NCBI RefSeq assembly: GCF_000768875.1
Contig: NZ_JRAO01000010.1
Coordinates: 1-64,000 of the forward strand
Length of the DNA: 64,000 nt
From: Porphyromonas sp. COT-239 OH1446
GTDB taxonomy: Bacteria > Bacteroidota > Bacteroidia > Bacteroidales > Porphyromonadaceae
Direction: 5' to 3'
Of the stretch, positions 62,945-64,000 are shown piece by piece. The position numbers and the translations under genes are program-made. How positions within the stretch are numbered: the first letter of the stretch is position 1; each line of letters starts with the position of its first letter. A model generated the notes under the pieces. That model saw only the letters and a list, made by a program, of their open reading frames with translations, ran no database searches and had not been told where the DNA came from.

Positions 62945-64000
62945 TTATTCGAAGAAGTTCGGAGCCTCAAAGCCCCCAGTATTCAGATAACGATCTCTCT
63001 TGGCCTCGATGAGGTCATGGTGCATCATATCAGCGATAATCCCCTTGAGGTCGTACTCTGGCTGCCAACCAAGCTGACGCTTAGCCTTGCTAGGATCTCC
63101 AAGCAGGAGATCGACCTCTGTTGGGCGGAAGTATGCAGGGTCTACGGCGACGACAGCCTCCCCGACACGAGACTTAATCGCCGGCAGGCTATCTACCCCA
63201 ACGGCAGCAGAGAAGAGTGCTTCGTCAATACCAACGAGGCGGCCAACCTCCTCTAGCCCCTCACCCTCGAAGGACACCTGTAGCCCAATCCGCTCGAAGG
63301 ATAAACGAGCAAACTCTCGAACCTCCGTAGTCTCACCTGTAGCCACCACATAATCGCTGGGCTGCTCCTGCTGTAGGATCAGATGCATCGAGCGAACGTA
63401 ATCCTTGGCATGCCCCCAGTCTCTTTTGGCCGACAAATTCCCCAAGTATAACTTATCCAACAGGCCGAGAGCTATGCGGCTCACACTCCTGGTGATCTTG
63501 CGGGTAACGAAGGTCTCCCCTCTCAATGGGGACTCGTGGTTGAAGAGGATACCATTGTTGGCATGGATGCCATAAGCCTCTCGATAGTTTACTGTGATCC
63601 AATAGGCATAGAGCTTGGCGCAGGCATAGGGACTACGTGGATAAAAAGGTGTTGTCTCGCGCTGGGGCGTCTCCTGAACAAGGCCGTAGAGCTCACTGGT
63701 CGAGGCCTGATACATACGAGTCTTCTTCTCTAGGCCCAATAGGCGAATAGCCTCCAAGACTCTCAGAGCACCTACAGCATCTACATCTGCGGTGTACTCT
63801 GGGCACTCAAAGCTCACCTTCACATGGCTCATAGCCCCGAGGTTATAGACCTCGTCGGGCTGTATTTCCTTCATCAGGCGAGTGATATTCATCGAGTCGG
63901 ATAAATCTCCGTAGTGGAGGAAAAAGTTTCTATTCTCCACATGAGGGTCTTGATAGATACGATCTACACGCTGAGTATTGAACAAGGAGCTACGACGCTT
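62945..64000 (-). CDS. gmd: GDP-mannose 4,6-dehydratase (partial, N-terminus beyond the window)
   Basis: The enzyme converts GDP-mannose to GDP-4-keto-6-deoxymannose, the precursor of GDP-fucose and related surface sugars. Family stretches are [12 protein letters not shown] at the window edge, [26 protein letters not shown] with the catalytic Thr/Glu, [15 protein letters not shown] with the SDR YxxxK, and [15 protein letters not shown]. The frame stays open through 64000 and lacks about 30 residues with the glycine-rich NAD(P) motif, so the start lies outside. An internal TTG near 63985 is not the start, as conserved residues precede it. Confidence 0.96.
   Translation of the reverse strand, partial: KRRSSLFNTQRVDRIYQDPHVENRNFFLHYGDLSDSMNITRLMKEIQPDEVYNLGAMSHVKVSFECPEYTADVDAVGALRVLEAIRLLGLEKKTRMYQASTSELYGLVQETPQRETTPFYPRSPYACAKLYAYWITVNYREAYGIHANNGILFNHESPLRGETFVTRKITRSVSRIALGLLDKLYLGNLSAKRDWGHAKDYVRSMHLILQQEQPSDYVVATGETTEVREFARLSFERIGLQVSFEGEGLEEVGRLVGIDEALFSAAVGVDSLPAIKSRVGEAVVAVDPAYFRPTEVDLLLGDPSKAKRQLGWQPEYDLKGIIADMMHHDLIEAKRDRYLNTGGFEAPNFFE

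Noticed and set aside
63985-64000. Start of gmd near 63985
   Set aside because: The codon there is TTG and the conserved [10 protein letters not shown] of GMD continues to the window edge, so the gene is cut by the window.

Overview
The window looks like chromosome from a member of Bacteroidales, most likely Porphyromonas or a close relative; I do not assign a species. The basis is the gene set (S9 and S46 secreted peptidases of the Porphyromonas type, a histidine-degradation cluster with fused FtcD, an RseC-Rnf operon, TonB-dependent receptors, GlgB, a pirin) and the repeated promoter element TAnnTTTG, the Bacteroidetes -7 box, ahead of many genes. This is an organism that lives on peptides and amino acids.

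Layout. 1-4.7 kb: a secreted S9 peptidase converging on a nitroreductase and a Gfo/Idh/MocA oxidoreductase. 4.7-5.7 kb: a decayed sulfatase end, a repeat array and tRNA-Arg. 5.7-12 kb: metal-binding lipoprotein plus ABC ATPase, ftsH, cdsA and a glycosidase-like lipoprotein. 12-25.8 kb: a minus-strand corrinoid locus read from a cobalamin riboswitch, in the order btuF-btuC-btuD-cobN-chlI-chlD, then cbiZ and a BtuB-like TonB receptor. 25.9-28 kb: a repeat array, a tRNA relic, a pirin and a second nitroreductase. 28-33.5 kb: rseC-rnfBCDGEA. 33.7-37 kb: tRNA-Thr, a hypothetical gene and valS. 37.7-44.5 kb: ftcD-hutU-hutH-hutI. 44.6-47.4 kb: an outer-membrane barrel protein and a TetR regulator. 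48-56.6 kb: purB, a pseudouridine synthase, asnS, glgB and a CPA2 antiporter. 57-62.8 kb: an LTA-synthase-type enzyme, an epimerase-like protein, a DPP11-type peptidase and a small membrane protein. The window ends inside gmd.

How the genes work together. The S9 and S46 peptidases release small peptides. The hut cluster turns histidine into glutamate and a folate-bound one-carbon unit. The Rnf complex couples ferredoxin and NADH to an ion gradient. The riboswitch locus takes up corrinoids (TonB receptor, BtuFCD), can strip non-native lower ligands (CbiZ), and carries a three-subunit CobN/ChlI/ChlD chelatase although no corrin-ring synthesis gene is present here.

The most unusual structure is a family of 23-bp tandem repeats (core TCCTACTT/AAGTAGGA) found as arrays in six intergenic regions. 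The arrays keep an exact 23-bp period, one of them alternates two subtypes, and two form hairpins where units meet head to head. I do not recognise this family. Other points are a sulfatase relic readable in three frames, a TetR operator-like palindrome, hairpins in every gap of the hut cluster, and a metal ABC system with no permease next to it.
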